From Piezodorus guildinii (lineage: Eukaryota; Arthropoda; Insecta; Hemiptera; Pentatomidae), in assembly GCA_023052935.1 (NCBI GenBank), contig CM041292.1, forward strand, positions 146,754,439 through 146,818,438: a stretch of DNA of 64,000 nt, read 5' to 3'. Made by a program: the position numbers and the translations under genes. This document shows positions 31,583 through 43,299 of the stretch, one piece after another. Below the pieces are notes generated by a model, which was given only the letters and a program-made list of their open reading frames with translations, did no database searches and was not told the DNA's origin. How positions within the stretch are numbered: the first letter of the stretch is position 1; the number at the start of each line of letters is the position of its first letter.

Positions 31583-32470
31583 AATTACAATCGCCTTCAC
31601 ATGTCTGTAAGGCAATGGTTTGACCAGTGTGGAGATGTAGGACCCTTTATCGACGATGAACAGCTGGTCTCCCTTTTCTTTGCTGATGACCAGGTTGTGT
31701 TTGCTCGGAGGAAGGTGTACCTGGAGATGATAATGTGCTCTCTATGGGATTGCTACGAGTCCATGGGACTCAAAATAAACTTCGAAAAGACCGAATACAT
31801 GGCTATAGGCGCTGAAAATGACGGTGATCTAAATGTTGACACGGAGACATGTACAAAGGTGAATGTCTTTAAATATCTAGGATCGTACCTGGACTCCTCT
31901 GGGTCATCAGAAACTGATGTTAGGAAAAAAGCAGAGCAAGCTCGAAAAGCCACACGCATGCTGCATCCGGTTCTGTGGAATAGGACGATTTTAAAGGAAA
32001 ATAAACGAAGAATCTTCCACACCATCGTCGAGCCCATCTTAACGTATGCAGCCGAAACATGGACCATGTCATCCATGCTATATTCCAAGCTTCAAGCAGT
32101 GGAAATGGACTTTTGGCGAAGATGTACACGTGTTACAAGAAGGGACAGACTTCGGAATGATATTGTTCGGGAGAAAATGGAGGTTCGCCAGTCTGTTAAC
32201 AGCAGAATTGGACAGCGAAGACTAAGGTGGTATGGCCATGTAAGGCGAATGCCTACAGAGCGTTGGCCGAATCGAGTTTTGGACTGGCAACCGCCAGGAA
32301 GACGGAGACGAGGACGACCCAGAAGTAGATGGATTGGTGGAGTTGAAGAAGAAATGGCAGGCCGAGGTCTTCAGGATGGAGATTGGCTGGACCGCGACCT
32401 CTGGTGCTCTGCCCTGATGTAAAAGGCAACCCTAGTTGGAACGCCTATAAAAGTAAGTAAATTACAATCG
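31583..32470 (+). mobile_element. 5'-truncated RTE-like LINE with 11-bp TSD
   Basis: The insert 31594-32459 is flanked by the perfect direct repeat AATTACAATCG (31583-31593 and 32460-32470). It ends with a very short 3' UTR (about 38 bp) and an AAGTAAGTAA repeat rather than a long poly(A), as RTE-type elements do. The open frame and TSD indicate a fairly recent insertion. Confidence 0.88.
31594..32422 (+). pseudogene. Non-LTR reverse transcriptase C-terminal part (RTE-like)
   Basis: The frame is open to the stop at 32420-32422. The first visible RT landmark is FFADDQVVFA (catalytic ADD motif, at about 31676), followed by GLKINFEKTEYM, FKYLGSYLDSSG, ILTYAAETW, the 'RRLRWYGHVRRM' motif and an Arg-rich GRRRRGRPRSRW segment. 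These C-terminal landmarks are typical of RTE-like LINE ORF2 proteins. The endonuclease, the RT fingers and the first catalytic Asp are absent because of 5' truncation at insertion, so it is non-functional although uninterrupted. An ATG upstream of 31594 lies in flanking DNA and is not a true start. Clade assignment is by motif pattern and tentative. Confidence 0.85.
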
Positions 32471-33284
32471 TACTTTCACAGATATGAAGTGAAACCAAAA
32501 ATAAATAAATACCCAATCATAAATAAGTCTAAAAATGCGCTTTAAATAGCGGTTTTATTATATGTTTTGTAAAAATCTAAATCAAATATAAAATTTCAAT
32601 AATAAATTTAAAATTGACTACCAAACAAATAATGTAAAATGTTCAATAATGTCAGACCATGTCTACTGTTGATTAAGACAGACAAACATACTACCGTAAT
32701 AAAGAGGAAAAACATTTCAGACTGAACCTTTTCCAAAAAGGAATCGTTTGCCTAAAACGTAAAATCGAGTTCGTTAGAGGAAGTTATGTTAAGCGCGTCT
32801 TGCACAACCTGCATAAATATTTGTCAACGATACCAAATTAGTTTGTATCTCCGACATATTTCAACTTTTACCCAAAATGTTCACATAAAATCTGTATTTT
32901 TAGAAAGCCAGGAAGATCGATCGTAAATTCTATATATTTATATTATTAAAAAATTCTGAAGAACTGTCTGAATGTTTCGTATTTGGTAAGTTAATTTTAA
33001 ATTGTTTATGGTTCTCGTTTTATAAATTTTTTCATACGATAATTCATGAGTTTCCTGAATATTTATTCTAAATACAGTTATTTATTTATTTATTTTTTTT
33101 TTTAGTTCATAAAATGCTAAAATAAAAAAAAGTAAAAACAAAAAAAAAAAAGAATAATAATAATAAAAACCAACCTATCCTCTAACGTAAAAATCAGACA
33201 CTACAACGCGGCGATAAAAACAGTATTTTTTTTTACGGGGTCGTGAAATGTGATGTCTCTCTAGCCTAAAACAATTACTGAAAA
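32471..33284. other. AT-rich non-coding stretch
   Basis: Nothing recognised; simple A/T and AAT repeats at 33075-33165. Confidence 0.4.
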
Positions 33285-33500
33285 AAGATACAAGGGTCCT
33301 GAGGAGAATCAATGGAGCCAAGAACACACAGAAAGGCTACAGGCTGAGACCGAAACAGGAAATCTATAAGGGGCTAAAATACTTGGAAACCGAAACAAGA
33401 ATCAGAATACTAAGATTCTTAAGGCACATGTTAAGAATGGACCAAGGGACCTAAGCATGAAACTCTTTGACAGAATTCGTAAACACTAGAGTGTAGGAAG
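33285..33500 (+). pseudogene. LINE reverse transcriptase C-terminal relic
   Basis: One frame reads RVLRRINGAKNTQKGYRL, EIYKGLKYLETETRIRILRF and LRHMLRMDQG. It matches the C-terminal pattern 'RK-LR-I-G ... R-NHELY ... I-RLR-GH--RM' found after the RT domain of several non-LTR LINEs. It is followed by stops, with LTEFV in the same frame. It is a different lineage from the insertion at 31594. Short and decayed. Confidence 0.65.
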
Positions 33501-34260
33501 ATAATTGAATCAAATGAGAGAGAAGATAGAAAAATTAAAAGCAACCGTCAAACACTGCCTGAACACAGAGCAATACACAATTAAATTGAAATAGATCAGG
33601 GTTCTTGCGGGAAATAAAGAAAAACGGAAGAGAAGTCGAAGGAAAGGAAGCAAATACACGCAGAAATGATGAAAAGGTACTTGAAGAAAAGAAAGACGAA
33701 AATAATGATATTCGCGAGGTCTTTAAAGACTGTTTCTTGAACAAAATAAAAAAAAAATTACAATGAGACATAAAGCGAAAGTCTTTGCTCTGTATAGTTC
33801 TAAAAAAAAAAGTCATGTTCCGGGATTATTTAAAATAATAAAGTTTTTATCAACTGCATCTATGAACAGGAAAACAAAAAAATGAAATGGAACAAGTCCA
33901 CATTTCCTCCAACCAATTCAGTTGTGAGATCCATGGGAGTTGCAACAGCCCAGCGGAGACATCAGTGAGAAGTTTCATCAGTATAAATGGACAAGGATAT
34001 TCGGTATTGCTCAAACGGCAGACAGTTCTCGAAATGGGAATCTGAAGAAGGGTCCATCACCTACTTTTATAATTTCCCATAATATCAGGTCTCCCTCAGG
34101 CTTCATTACGACATCTGAAATTATTCCTGTCTCTGTTTCGGATAGATATCCTAGCCAATTTGCTCCGGAATGGGCTACTGTGTTATAGGCGATGGCTGAG
34201 ATAGTTCGGAGAAGTCGTCAAGCAATTTTAAGGATCGGAGGAAAGTAATTTATAGAAGCA
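33501..34260. other. Mixed non-coding stretch
   Basis: Purine-rich on the plus strand to about 33760, then a less-AT-biased block 33900-34230 open in one frame (82 codons) without recognisable domain. The purine-rich part may be the decayed continuation of the LINE relic. Confidence 0.3.
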
Positions 34261-36060
34261 ACAGTGGCGTAGGGTAGGTTTTTGCTGCCTAGGGCAAATG
34301 CCAAATCTGCTCCTCCAACCATTAAAATTAGCTAAAAACATAATTAAAAAGATTATCATACATAAAAACATTATCACAGATAGGAAAACACTAGATTTGT
34401 CTGCTGACAAGAATTTTTTTTTCCAACACATTAAAATTCTAACTAGAGAGAAACTCTTTAGCAGTAATGCTGCTCAAATATATTCTCATATCTAATATAA
34501 CGCTTTTTTAATTTCTTTCATTAAGACTTTATAAAGCTTTTTTCTCTCATGCAGTACTTTTTTCAAGAAATTATTAATAATTTCTCAACTTAATTGCATT
34601 TTAACTGCAAATAAGCTGTAATAATACATATAATAAATGGTCCAGTTCACTACTATACTTGTATAGATGATCTTGGATGATCCTCAGAGGTAAAACAAGA
34701 TAATATCAAATTAACATTTTTTAATTCCAATATCAACCTGATCAAATGTTATTCCTAATCTGAATTTTAGATGAATATGATTACAAAACTGCATTGATCA
34801 ATATTCATAGCTCTAAAATTAATAGAACAGTATAAAATATGTTTTTTATATTTATACTATATAATCGTCGTCGTATTAATGTTTTTTTTACAGGTTAGCA
34901 TGAAAACGTTTGCCATTGTGATTAGTTATTTACAATGAATTTGTGCGACTAAAAAACTTTACTTACATAGAAAAAATCATTCCTGAAACCTGAATAAACC
35001 AGGGTTTTTCTGTTGAAAAGCTTTGCTTTAGAATGCGATAAATTCAATAAACATTTATGTTGTAAACAAGTTGTAATGATGTCCAACGATTATGTTCAAA
35101 AGCTAAAACGTATACTGAAATCTGGCATTTAGTAATTAAACATTGTATCTATTTTAGTCGCTCTTATCGTAAAGGTATATAAAGTAACAAAAAAAAACAA
35201 AAAAAAAAAACAGCCGCGTGGAAAGCCGCGGAGTACAACTAGTTATAATAAAATATATAATGTATTCAGTTAGTATATATTTATTTTTTTGGGACAAATT
35301 CCGAAAATTATCCATTCGATTTTGCACTGTACATATAATTATTTTTAAATATGAAGTTTTTCTTAAGCTTACTATCGTATTTCTCAAGTTTTTAAAAATC
35401 TTCAATGAGGCATTTATTCTTACTTCTGTGCCTACCTAACTTACTTAGCTCTAGAAGATTTTTTCTTCCTATCATTTTAATATCATGAGTTACATTTTTC
35501 TAACTTGATAAGTCTTGGTTAGAACTGTTTCTCTTTGATTATATCTGTGTCGGTCGTGAATAAGTGGTTAAGTCAAAATCATACATTTTACAGGTGAGCG
35601 ACTTAAACTTTACGTAGTACCCAAAATAGAGTAATTAACATACAGCTTTCTTTCCACCTGAAATTTCTTCAACCAAGAAATTTCTTTAACCAATTTAACA
35701 CGACGTGGGGGAGGTCTGAGGGAGCGATACGTGAAGTTAACTCATTTTTTATATAACTCTAGTTATCTAGTTTTTCACGACCGCCACAGATATATTACTG
35801 CTGATTATATATTTTTTTAAAGTGACTTTATTTTCTATTCTACAAATCATTTCAGAAAATTATTATTATTTATTTATTTTTTTTAAATAATTTAACTTCT
35901 TTCATTCAGTCTTGAGGCTTACTTTTAATCCGATATAATTTAATTTTGTAGAACCAGTGGTGTAGCTCTCACTTCATTTCTCGTCCTTGAAAACATTTCA
36001 AGAGAAAATGAAGAACATACAAATATTTCAAAATAAAAAAAATATTTCATCATTTTTTTT
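34261..36060. other. AT-rich non-coding stretch
   Basis: No gene. ACAGTGGCGTAG at about 34261-34272 and CCAGTGGTGTAG at about 35953-35964 resemble the terminal CAGTGGYGTA of hAT-type elements; no matching opposite ends were found within reach. Confidence 0.3.
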
Positions 36061-36079
36061 TTAGTTTTAAAAAATCTTT

Positions 36080-36360
36080 ATATCATTTCTTAATTAGCTC
36101 CAGGACAACTGAAAATCTTAGCTGGACCATATTATTTGAAAAATATATAATGACCGGATGCAGAAGAACAGATATAGCGTGAATGTTGCGGTATTTATTG
36201 GAAATATAGGTGGAACTGGAGGATATAATGATTAAAAAGTGCAGGGAGTTTGGACCGGTCGAGTGAGTGCAGGGACCGACAAAGGTCAAGCCGGTGCACT
36301 TCACCTACCTTCCCTCCACTCCGAGCTGATTCATACCCTGTGTCTTACCGTGTGTCCATC
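36080..36360. promoter_or_regulatory. Candidate conserved non-coding element
   Basis: A higher-complexity block containing 'GACCGACAAAGGTCAAGCC' (a nuclear-receptor-type AAAGGTCA core) near 36271-36290. No repeat match and no supported reading frame. Function inferred only. Confidence 0.25.
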
Positions 36361-36849
36361 TGTTCCTAATTAAGATTTTTTTTTGCCAGAATAAAAATTA
36401 TTTAATAAAACTTGCTGCAAACGGAAAACTTGCAAACCTCAGCAGACAGTTATAATGCAAACATCTTGTCGTAAATAAAGACAATCACAAAAAAAAAAAA
36501 AATCTTTAGATTAAGTTACACTAATTGAAAACTCGACCAACAGAAATAATAATTAAACGTCTTCAAAAGAAGATTTACTTAATTAATTTCAATATTCTCA
36601 AGTAAACTTATTTATGACTTGACTCTGATACAGTCATTGTAAAAAATGATTTAAGATATATTTTTCTCTGCTAGGGAACTATAGAGACGATGATTAACAA
36701 TGGTTACAACATGTATCTATGTTAAGAAATTTTAGAGGAAATAAAAAAAATAAATAAAATTTTAAAAAAACTATTTTTTTTTTTTTAATTAAACCAATTT
36801 AATTAATTTCTTTAGCTGATATAAGACTGAAAAACGAATAAAACCGAAA
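36361..36849. other. AT-rich spacer
   Basis: A-run at 36489-36502; nothing else recognised. Confidence 0.4.
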
Positions 36850-37885
36850 AACGCTGCTAATTATTACACAATAGTTTACTATTTAGAAATAACTATATCA
36901 GGGTATAACTGTTTATATGCAATTAACCAATATATAATTCATGGGGAAATTATAAACTATCAGCACTGCCTTTTGAAAACGCTCTATTTTTAATATCTCT
37001 ACTATTTCTGAACCGATTAATATGATTCTTTTCTGGTATTAATTTATATTCTTGCAGCAAACTTCATATCATTTTGTTATTCATATCATGCCATTTCTTT
37101 TCTTTTTTATCTAATTTCTTTCTTTCTTTTTTTATTTAATTTGTATTTTACTCATTCGTTCTGTTATCAATTTAATTCATTATTCAATTCTTAGAAATAA
37201 TTATAAATCTATTATCTAAGGGGTGTCTTGTGTATGAGACTATACCCCCACATTTTCTATTGTTACCAATTGTAATAATTATTGTTTTTATATTAAAAAA
37301 ACCATGTATGGCTCACGCAGCCGATCTGGAAATAAAGATATGTATACAAAAATTGCTGGCATTGTAGGAAATTTTGGGAAATTTGTGTAAGATGTAATGT
37401 TGACTATCAACTGACCATATAAGATTAATGTGGGTTTTTTTCTTTGCTAGTCGCGGTGTCTTAATCTCAAAAATCTTTTCGATTTTTCTCTATCTTCAGA
37501 AAGTAAGTGTGTTATGGGCATTCTTATGGTAAAATTTCTATTTTTTTTCTTTTCTTTTAGTTTCTTGGTTAGAAAACTTCAATAAAGATTTTCTCTATCT
37601 TCAAAAATAACTGAGCTATTGAAAAGTCATTTTTGATCGGCCGCTATTTTAGAACTAATCGGCTGATATCAACGTCTAGGTGTTAGGACCATTGTTTACT
37701 GCCCTGGTATTTTTGTAACGACTTAAAATAAAAACAATGGTCCAGTAGTTTCGGAGAAAAGCCGCGGAACTGTATACGGCGGACAAATGGATTTTGTTTT
37801 ATTTGTTATTCGGGTTCTACGTACTTGAAACTTGAGCCCTCAAATTTCGAAGAATGATTTTTTTTGGTCGATTACAAAGGTTCAT
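36850..37885 (-). repeat. Unclassified repeat family X, copy 3, minus strand (split by a LINE tail)
   Basis: Reads on the minus strand from CCTTTGTAATCGACC (end about 37880) through GCCGCGG...CCGAAACTACTGGACCA, 'GACGTTGATATCAGCC', two tandem units with TTTTTGAAGATAGAGAAAA, and the 3' block ending CAGTTATACCCTGATATA (about 36895-36915). A plus-strand LINE 3' UTR interrupts it. It agrees with copies 1 and 2, which lets the outer limits be inferred. Confidence 0.7.
37075..37350 (+). mobile_element. LINE 3' UTR insertion inside family X
   Basis: A T-rich 3' UTR ending 'CATGTATGGCTCACGCAGCC' then GGAAATAAAGATATGTATAC. It is the longer relative of the 57-bp tail at 11212-11268. No TSD was recognised. 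Confidence 0.6.
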
Positions 37886-38399
37886 CATAGAAAAAAAAGT
37901 AAACCAAATAAGGCGTACTTAGCACCTTTTGGAAATGATCACATTTTTCAAAGATGGTTTTTAAAGGACTTGGGTGCTTTTTAGAAAAAAATTGGAGTAC
38001 AAAAAAGGATTAAAATAAAAATATGTCAAAAGTTCAATTTCATGCAAAATTTCCTTTAGCGCCTTATAGAAATCAGCGTTTAAATTATAAAAATTCTAAA
38101 AGTATGACTAAACTATACGTTTTCATACATCTTTATACTACTCTTTAAATTTTTCTAAATTTTATAATATTTTATAAATAAAAAAAATGAAAAGTTAAAT
38201 AATTGCAGCTCGGTTGACGTAATAGTCATGAAGTATACAGTTGTTTATGATATAATAATATTTAAAAAAATACAAATACAATAATAAAAAATTCTAAGTT
38301 AACCTTGATCAGATAGGTAGAGAAATAAATAAAAATCTGAGTGAGATAAATACATCCCAAAACATTAAAACATCATTACAATACTTTATATATATATAT
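37886..38399. other. AT-rich non-coding stretch
   Basis: Nothing recognised except a short (TA)n at about 38386-38405. Confidence 0.4.
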
Positions 38400-38850
38400 A
38401 TATATAATACATATCTCCCAAGGTTATTATCTTATTTTCATCAATCTTGCCGGTTTGATTACTTGTCCCGTAGACTCCCGAATTAACAGACAGGCATTCA
38501 TCCTAACTCGAAATGATTAGGTTTTAGAGGGGTCATTATGATAAATATTGATAGGAGCCTTGACATAAAGCACTAATGAGTCCAAATCACTGAGTTCGCC
38601 AACTTAAAAAAAACTGGGTCGGTAATATTAGCATAATTGAAATGAAAAATTAGTCTGCCAAAATATTTTTTAAATAGTTGATCTTTAATACTTCCCCCTA
38701 TGAGCTCATGAATTCTAATAAGGTACACTGGCCAAAAGGTCAAGGAGCCTACAAAATTATTTGTGGATTTATAATTGGAATGAATTGACCTCAAATAAAC
38801 CTCACAAATGTTATAGATTTGATAGAACTATTTACTTTTCTTGACTAAGA
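38400..38850. promoter_or_regulatory. Candidate conserved non-coding element
   Basis: Long non-repetitive block with 'AATCTTGCCGGTTTGATTAC' (about 38444-38463), 'GAAATGATTAGG' and further TAAT/ATTA cores. The minus-strand 73-codon frame has no domain. Regulatory role is inference. Confidence 0.25.
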
Positions 38851-39374
38851 CGTATGGACAAAAATACGATAAATCCCTGATAATATTCTTACAAATGATA
38901 TTTTTGGTCTTTCTGAAGCAAAAGCCAACTATCTAGAATTGAAATGGTGATTTAAATTAAATATAATAGTGAAAACTATAAACTCAAGTGGATATGTAGT
39001 AAAAGTGAAAGTTGAGCAGGGAAACATTACAAGTCAATATAATCAAAATAGATAAACACGGTAGTAAAATGGAATTATAGTAGAAGCATACCGACAACAG
39101 ATTTGAATTAGCGGTAAGTATTACTACTTACTTCCTACAGACAAACTGATAAAGTAAAGTGAAAATATTTAAATATATAAAGAGATATTTGACGACCGTT
39201 AAAGAAAAAAAGATCATGCTAAAAAACAAAAAAATAATAATAATATATAAATAAATGAAAAAAATTAATGTCTGAAGTTAAAATCATAATCTAGACGTAT
39301 AGAAATCAAAATAATATATAATAATAACATTCCTAATTCAGAAGTGGCCTTTCTATTCAATACAAATTGATATG
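38851..39374. other. AT-rich non-coding stretch
   Basis: Nothing recognised. Confidence 0.4.
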
Positions 39375-39655
39375 GCCTGAACCAGATATCATCCTTTCAT
39401 GACAAACTCCATTCCCACTCTAATCCTCTAGTTTCAATCCTTTCTTCCACTTCAATTCCTGAAAATCCTCCGAGGTGTCTGAAAAGAAGATGGCCTCGAA
39501 ACCTTCTGGTTTAGAATAGTTTTAGAGTACTGCCTCTGGGTAGCTTCTCTAAATGTCTTGTTTATGCCTATTTTCTTTTAGCCTATTTACTAGTTGTGTT
39601 ATACAATACAGTTGTAAATATAAACAAATAATTAAAAACATAAAAAGACCGTTTA
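39375..39655 (+). mobile_element. 5'-truncated Jockey LINE 3' end
   Basis: Carries the last ~45 codons of Jockey ORF2 (CCTCCGAGGTGTCTGAAAAG is the diagnostic block at about 39469), then a 3' UTR with 'TACAGTTGTAAATATAAACA' and an A-rich tail. Slightly more diverged from the large element than the copy at 15664. No clear TSD. Confidence 0.82.
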
Positions 39656-41700
39656 GTGATTTCATATTCTTTGGAATAAGTAACGGATTTCAAAAGCTAA
39701 TTTTAAAGTTATAAGTATTTTTTTTACATACAGAATCGTTAATCTAGCTGAGGGTATAATTCATAAATTCATGTTTTAGACTCCATATAGTCCAAATGAT
39801 CAATCCCGCTGAAAGGTATATGTAGCAAGTCCAGCTCGAAAACGATACTTTGTTTACAAATGATATTTTGTATTTTGGAAGCCTGTATGGCTGAGGTCTT
39901 TTCCAACAAAATCGGTGAACGTGAAAGGGTCACTTTATACCATACATTTTTTCAAAAATGACTAACGATTTCGATAAACTCGCTGTATGGGTGTAAAATT
40001 TAATGGGATTTAATGTTATGTATGTTTCACTCTTATTGCAATGGTCTAACAGGGCTTAAATCCCGATATTTTAAATTTTCTTCCTTTAAAGTATCTTTAA
40101 TTTTGTGAATTCGAAAAAAATACCGGCTGCATATCGTAAAAATTGATAGAAAATATGGAAAAAATACTAGTTGAACGAATTCGATAAACAATTAAAAGGG
40201 AAGAGAACTAAAATATTTCTTTAGGTAACTTTTTTTTCCGAACACAAGAGCAGTAATATAGATGTATAATGTACATATGGAATGCTAAAGATATAAAAAA
40301 AATGTTATCATACATACGAAGTTTTAAGAAAACAAAAATGGCATAAAGTTAAGTGCTTAATGTAGATAATAAGCGTTACATTATTAAACTGAAACACTAT
40401 TAACAAAACTCAGATTAATTCATTAGCCTTTTTTTTACTCTAACTTTATTTGATTTTGGATGGTAAGTGAAAATCGTGTGTTGCACGCATTCGACTTTTT
40501 AGAAATTATACTCAAAATGTAGTTCATGATAAACTTGAAATAAAAAATAATAATAATAAAAGTAATCAAGCTTTTTATTTATTTATTTTTTCATTTTCTC
40601 AGGAGCCTTAAACAAGTTTTTAAACTAAATCCTGTTACATTTCATGGATGCAATAATTCTTGCATAGTTAAAAAATTATATATAAATCAGGAAGTCTTAA
40701 TCGATGCAGGAAGGATTATAAACATAATTTGTGAGAGCGTGGCACTAAAATATATCGTTACAAGAAAGCATGTTCAACTTCAAGATATTAATTGAAAATT
40801 TTTTAACAGCTCGGTTATTAAATTAAAACTTACTGTATCTACTCCAGGTAAAAAACAGAAGCTTAAAAACTAATTCACCCAGCTATAAAATACCTAAGAG
40901 ACCTTTCTCCTCAAGCCACTTTTCACAATTATTCATAAAAACTTAATTCAATTCAGAAATACCTTCGACATCGGTGGAACAGTAATATACCTGAGTCCTA
41001 GTAGACACTGATTTACAATGTACTCGTCTCATTTTAAGCTTTCCGCATCGATCGATTTTTATAGTCGGTTTAATGGTCAGGAAGGTTCTGAAAATTTGCA
41101 ATTCAAAAGCTAAAGAGCATATTAAATTTATTATTGATTGGAAATGTGTATATATTCCGGCTCATGTCCAATACTTTATAGCGTTTCTCGTAAAGTGTCT
41201 GGTTAACGTCACGTATTGATATTATTAGAGACTGGAATAAGTTGTTATAAGAACAAGGTGCTGCACCTAATTTATTACTGAAGCACCCGCCACTCTTAAT
41301 AATATTTATTATAAATAAAATACTGACTAATATAGATTAAATTGGAGAACGTAAAATTGTCATCAATGCTTCATACTCATAAGATTGCAGAGAAAAAGTT
41401 TGTCATTAAAAAAAAAACGTACTTCAATTTTAAGTATGAACAAAGAGTCAAGTTTTCCTGTGACAAATGTTAACCCTGGACAGTTTTTCTCAAGATTAAA
41501 TCAATAATCCAAAGCACAACTTTAAAAAATCTGGGGTGTATTTAACACATATTACCTCATCTAGCTTCACAGCAGCCCAACTATTAATTTACGTACAAAC
41601 TTACATTTAAGTTGTATTTTATGCTTTGGTATTATAAAAAATAATTTAACTGGAATAAAACGACGAACAAGTCACCGAGATTTATATTTATTTTAAAAGA
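39656..41700. other. AT-rich non-coding stretch
   Basis: About 2 kb without recognisable genes or repeat families of this window. Only short chance frames. Confidence 0.4.
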
Positions 41701-41703
41701 TTC

Positions 41704-41740
41704 CTACGTTTCGGATTTTGGTTTTGAGTCATTCTCGAAT
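41704..41740 (-). ncRNA. Hammerhead-like core (Penelope-type)
   Basis: On the minus strand: CGAGAATGACTC ... ATCCGAAACGTAGG. It keeps the ATGA and GAAACGT elements but the intervening stem is weak. Probably a decayed Penelope-like terminus. Confidence 0.3.
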
Positions 41741-41869
41741 CAATGAATACTCTGTATTCTTGTTTAAATGTAAACAAACAAATGCTATTTTCCTTATTTC
41801 TCTTTAGCACAAGAATAATGGAATTAAAATGTTTTTGAAAGGAATACAGTTAGGGATAAAACTTTTATG

Positions 41870-42440
41870 ATATTATTTTTTTTTCTGTTTTTTATTTTAG
41901 TTGATGAGCGACTTTACTGACGGAGCTCTGCTGACAAGGATTTTCCCTTATATTGCATGCCTGATGTACGTTAAATTGAATTAGTTATTATATCGTACAA
42001 GTAACTATAATTCTGTATCTCGCTGTTAAAAAAGAGATTATCACGTTTAGAAAACGGTAAAACTGAATTATATTCGACATTTACACCTACCTCTTTACCT
42101 AGAGAACTGAGTAGCATTGAACTTTAGACATTTTACCTTTTAATGAAGCAAGGGAAATTATATAAAGATTTCATATTCAACTTACAAAAAAAAACAGTAC
42201 AAAAATCTTTTTCCGAAAATTGTACACTCTTATCTCTTGGATACATGAGTGTATATAGACAATCACTACGCGTGCAGTATAAACGCGCCCTAACACAGAC
42301 TGCTGTCCAAGCCCAAATTCCTAATATCATCATTAACGCAATTCCAAACCTCTTTGATGTTCACCAATCGGTCCAGCGCTTATTAGTTTCTTTAATGATT
42401 TATTTTAATTATAAAGCCATGTAATGGCCATTTCAAACGC
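41870..42440. promoter_or_regulatory. Candidate conserved non-coding block
   Basis: Higher-complexity sequence including 'GACTTTACTGACGGAGCTC' and, at about 42391-42420, 'AATGATTTATTTTAATTATA' followed by AAAGCCATGTAATGG. Not part of any repeat family here. Both strands are open for 66-93 codons around 42140-42420 but show no domain. Confidence 0.25.
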
Positions 42441-42496
42441 TCTCCTTCTAATAATATTTAAAACAGGTACGCGCCTCAAAGTCGCTTTGTATATTG

Positions 42497-42716
42497 TTTG
42501 TTTATGTATTTAACGTCTCTTTATGCTACTATGGTTAATCGGACAATGCTACAGTGGGAGTCCTAAATTTTGCCTATTCAGGTTTTATTAGGATAGGGAT
42601 CTTTTTTTTTTTTTTTATTTATTTATTTTATTTATTTATAGGATAGGGATCTTTACCTTTGGCATAGGAGGATGTTATGCTAACCACCCAGCTACAAGTG
42701 ATCCCGTCGCTTTGTA
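42497..42716 (-). mobile_element. SINE-2 copy with internal deletion, minus strand
   Basis: On the minus strand the tRNA-like head 'GGATCACTTGTAGCTGGGTG' then GTTAGCAT (about 42690-42710) is joined directly to the body near 'AAAGATCCCTATCC', skipping the B-box-distal middle of the family. The tail contains GACGTTAAATACATAAACAAAC at about 42500-42522. It is itself interrupted by a tail-only insertion (42605-42638). Confidence 0.82.
42589..42654 (-). mobile_element. Tail-only insertion with 16-bp TSD
   Basis: A 34-bp insert consisting only of T-run and ATTT units (poly(A)/(AAAT)n on the minus strand, 42605-42638) is flanked by TAGGATAGGGATCTTT at 42589-42604 and 42639-42654. The host SINE-2 has this target once in other copies (for example 63418-63431), proving the order of events. 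Confidence 0.9.
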
Positions 42717-43060
42717 TAAGTAACTTGTGATCACATTTTCAATCCAATACCTTCATGGCGTTGTTCTTCCTTAAAATTTAGCGGTCACGTGTAACACTCA
42801 AACAGATGTAGTAATAGAAAGGTTTTCGGTATATTCTAACTTCTAAGTTTCTGGACAAAACCCATGAGAATTGTAATTTCATGTTTGAAAAACAACAAGT
42901 ACTATCCACTATTTCCCTTCTTTTATTTTATTGGTTATCATAAATCCTAAAAAATTAAATTCCTCCCGAATTTCATAAATATACGCTGATATATCTACCA
43001 CGAAAACCATTATTGTTTTCGATGCTAACCAAATCATTTTTCTTTTGATAATTATTACAA

Positions 43061-43064
<4 letters not shown>
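42717..43064. other. AT-rich spacer
   Basis: Nothing recognised. Confidence 0.35.
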
Positions 43065-43146
<82 letters not shown>

Positions 43147-43275
43147 CAACCTTGTTCTATTCAGTAGCGGTAGATCTGTGTCTTCATTTAATAGTGCCAA
43201 ATCATTAGCATACCTCAGAAGCGCTATATCACTGGTCGAATTTGAACCTATTTCAGTACTTACCATCCTTCCAAT
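43065..43275 (-). pseudogene. Reverse transcriptase relic ending in an 80-base poly(A)
   Basis: On the minus strand 43145-43266 reads SDIALLRYANDLALLNED and then LLNRTRL. This is the RT palm motif (usual YADDLALL) with the first catalytic-box Asp changed to Asn (YAND). It is followed immediately by 80 A (T-run 43065-43144). An mRNA cannot normally end inside the RT palm, so the poly(A) suggests internal polyadenylation, or A-run expansion next to a decayed LINE. No TSD was found. Confidence 0.55.
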
Positions 43276-43299
43276 ACTTTATTTTTATGAATATATCAA

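Noticed and set aside
31565..31593. ATG at 31565 as start of the RTE-like protein
   Set aside because: It lies outside the TSD, in the flanking DNA; the element begins at 31594.
33535..33816. Minus-strand Phe/Ser-rich 93-codon protein
   Set aside because: Complement of a purine-rich stretch downstream of a LINE relic; no domain.
42973..43266. 97-codon minus-strand protein with poly-Lys
   Set aside because: The poly-Lys is the 80-T run; only the 43145-43266 part has homology (RT palm).
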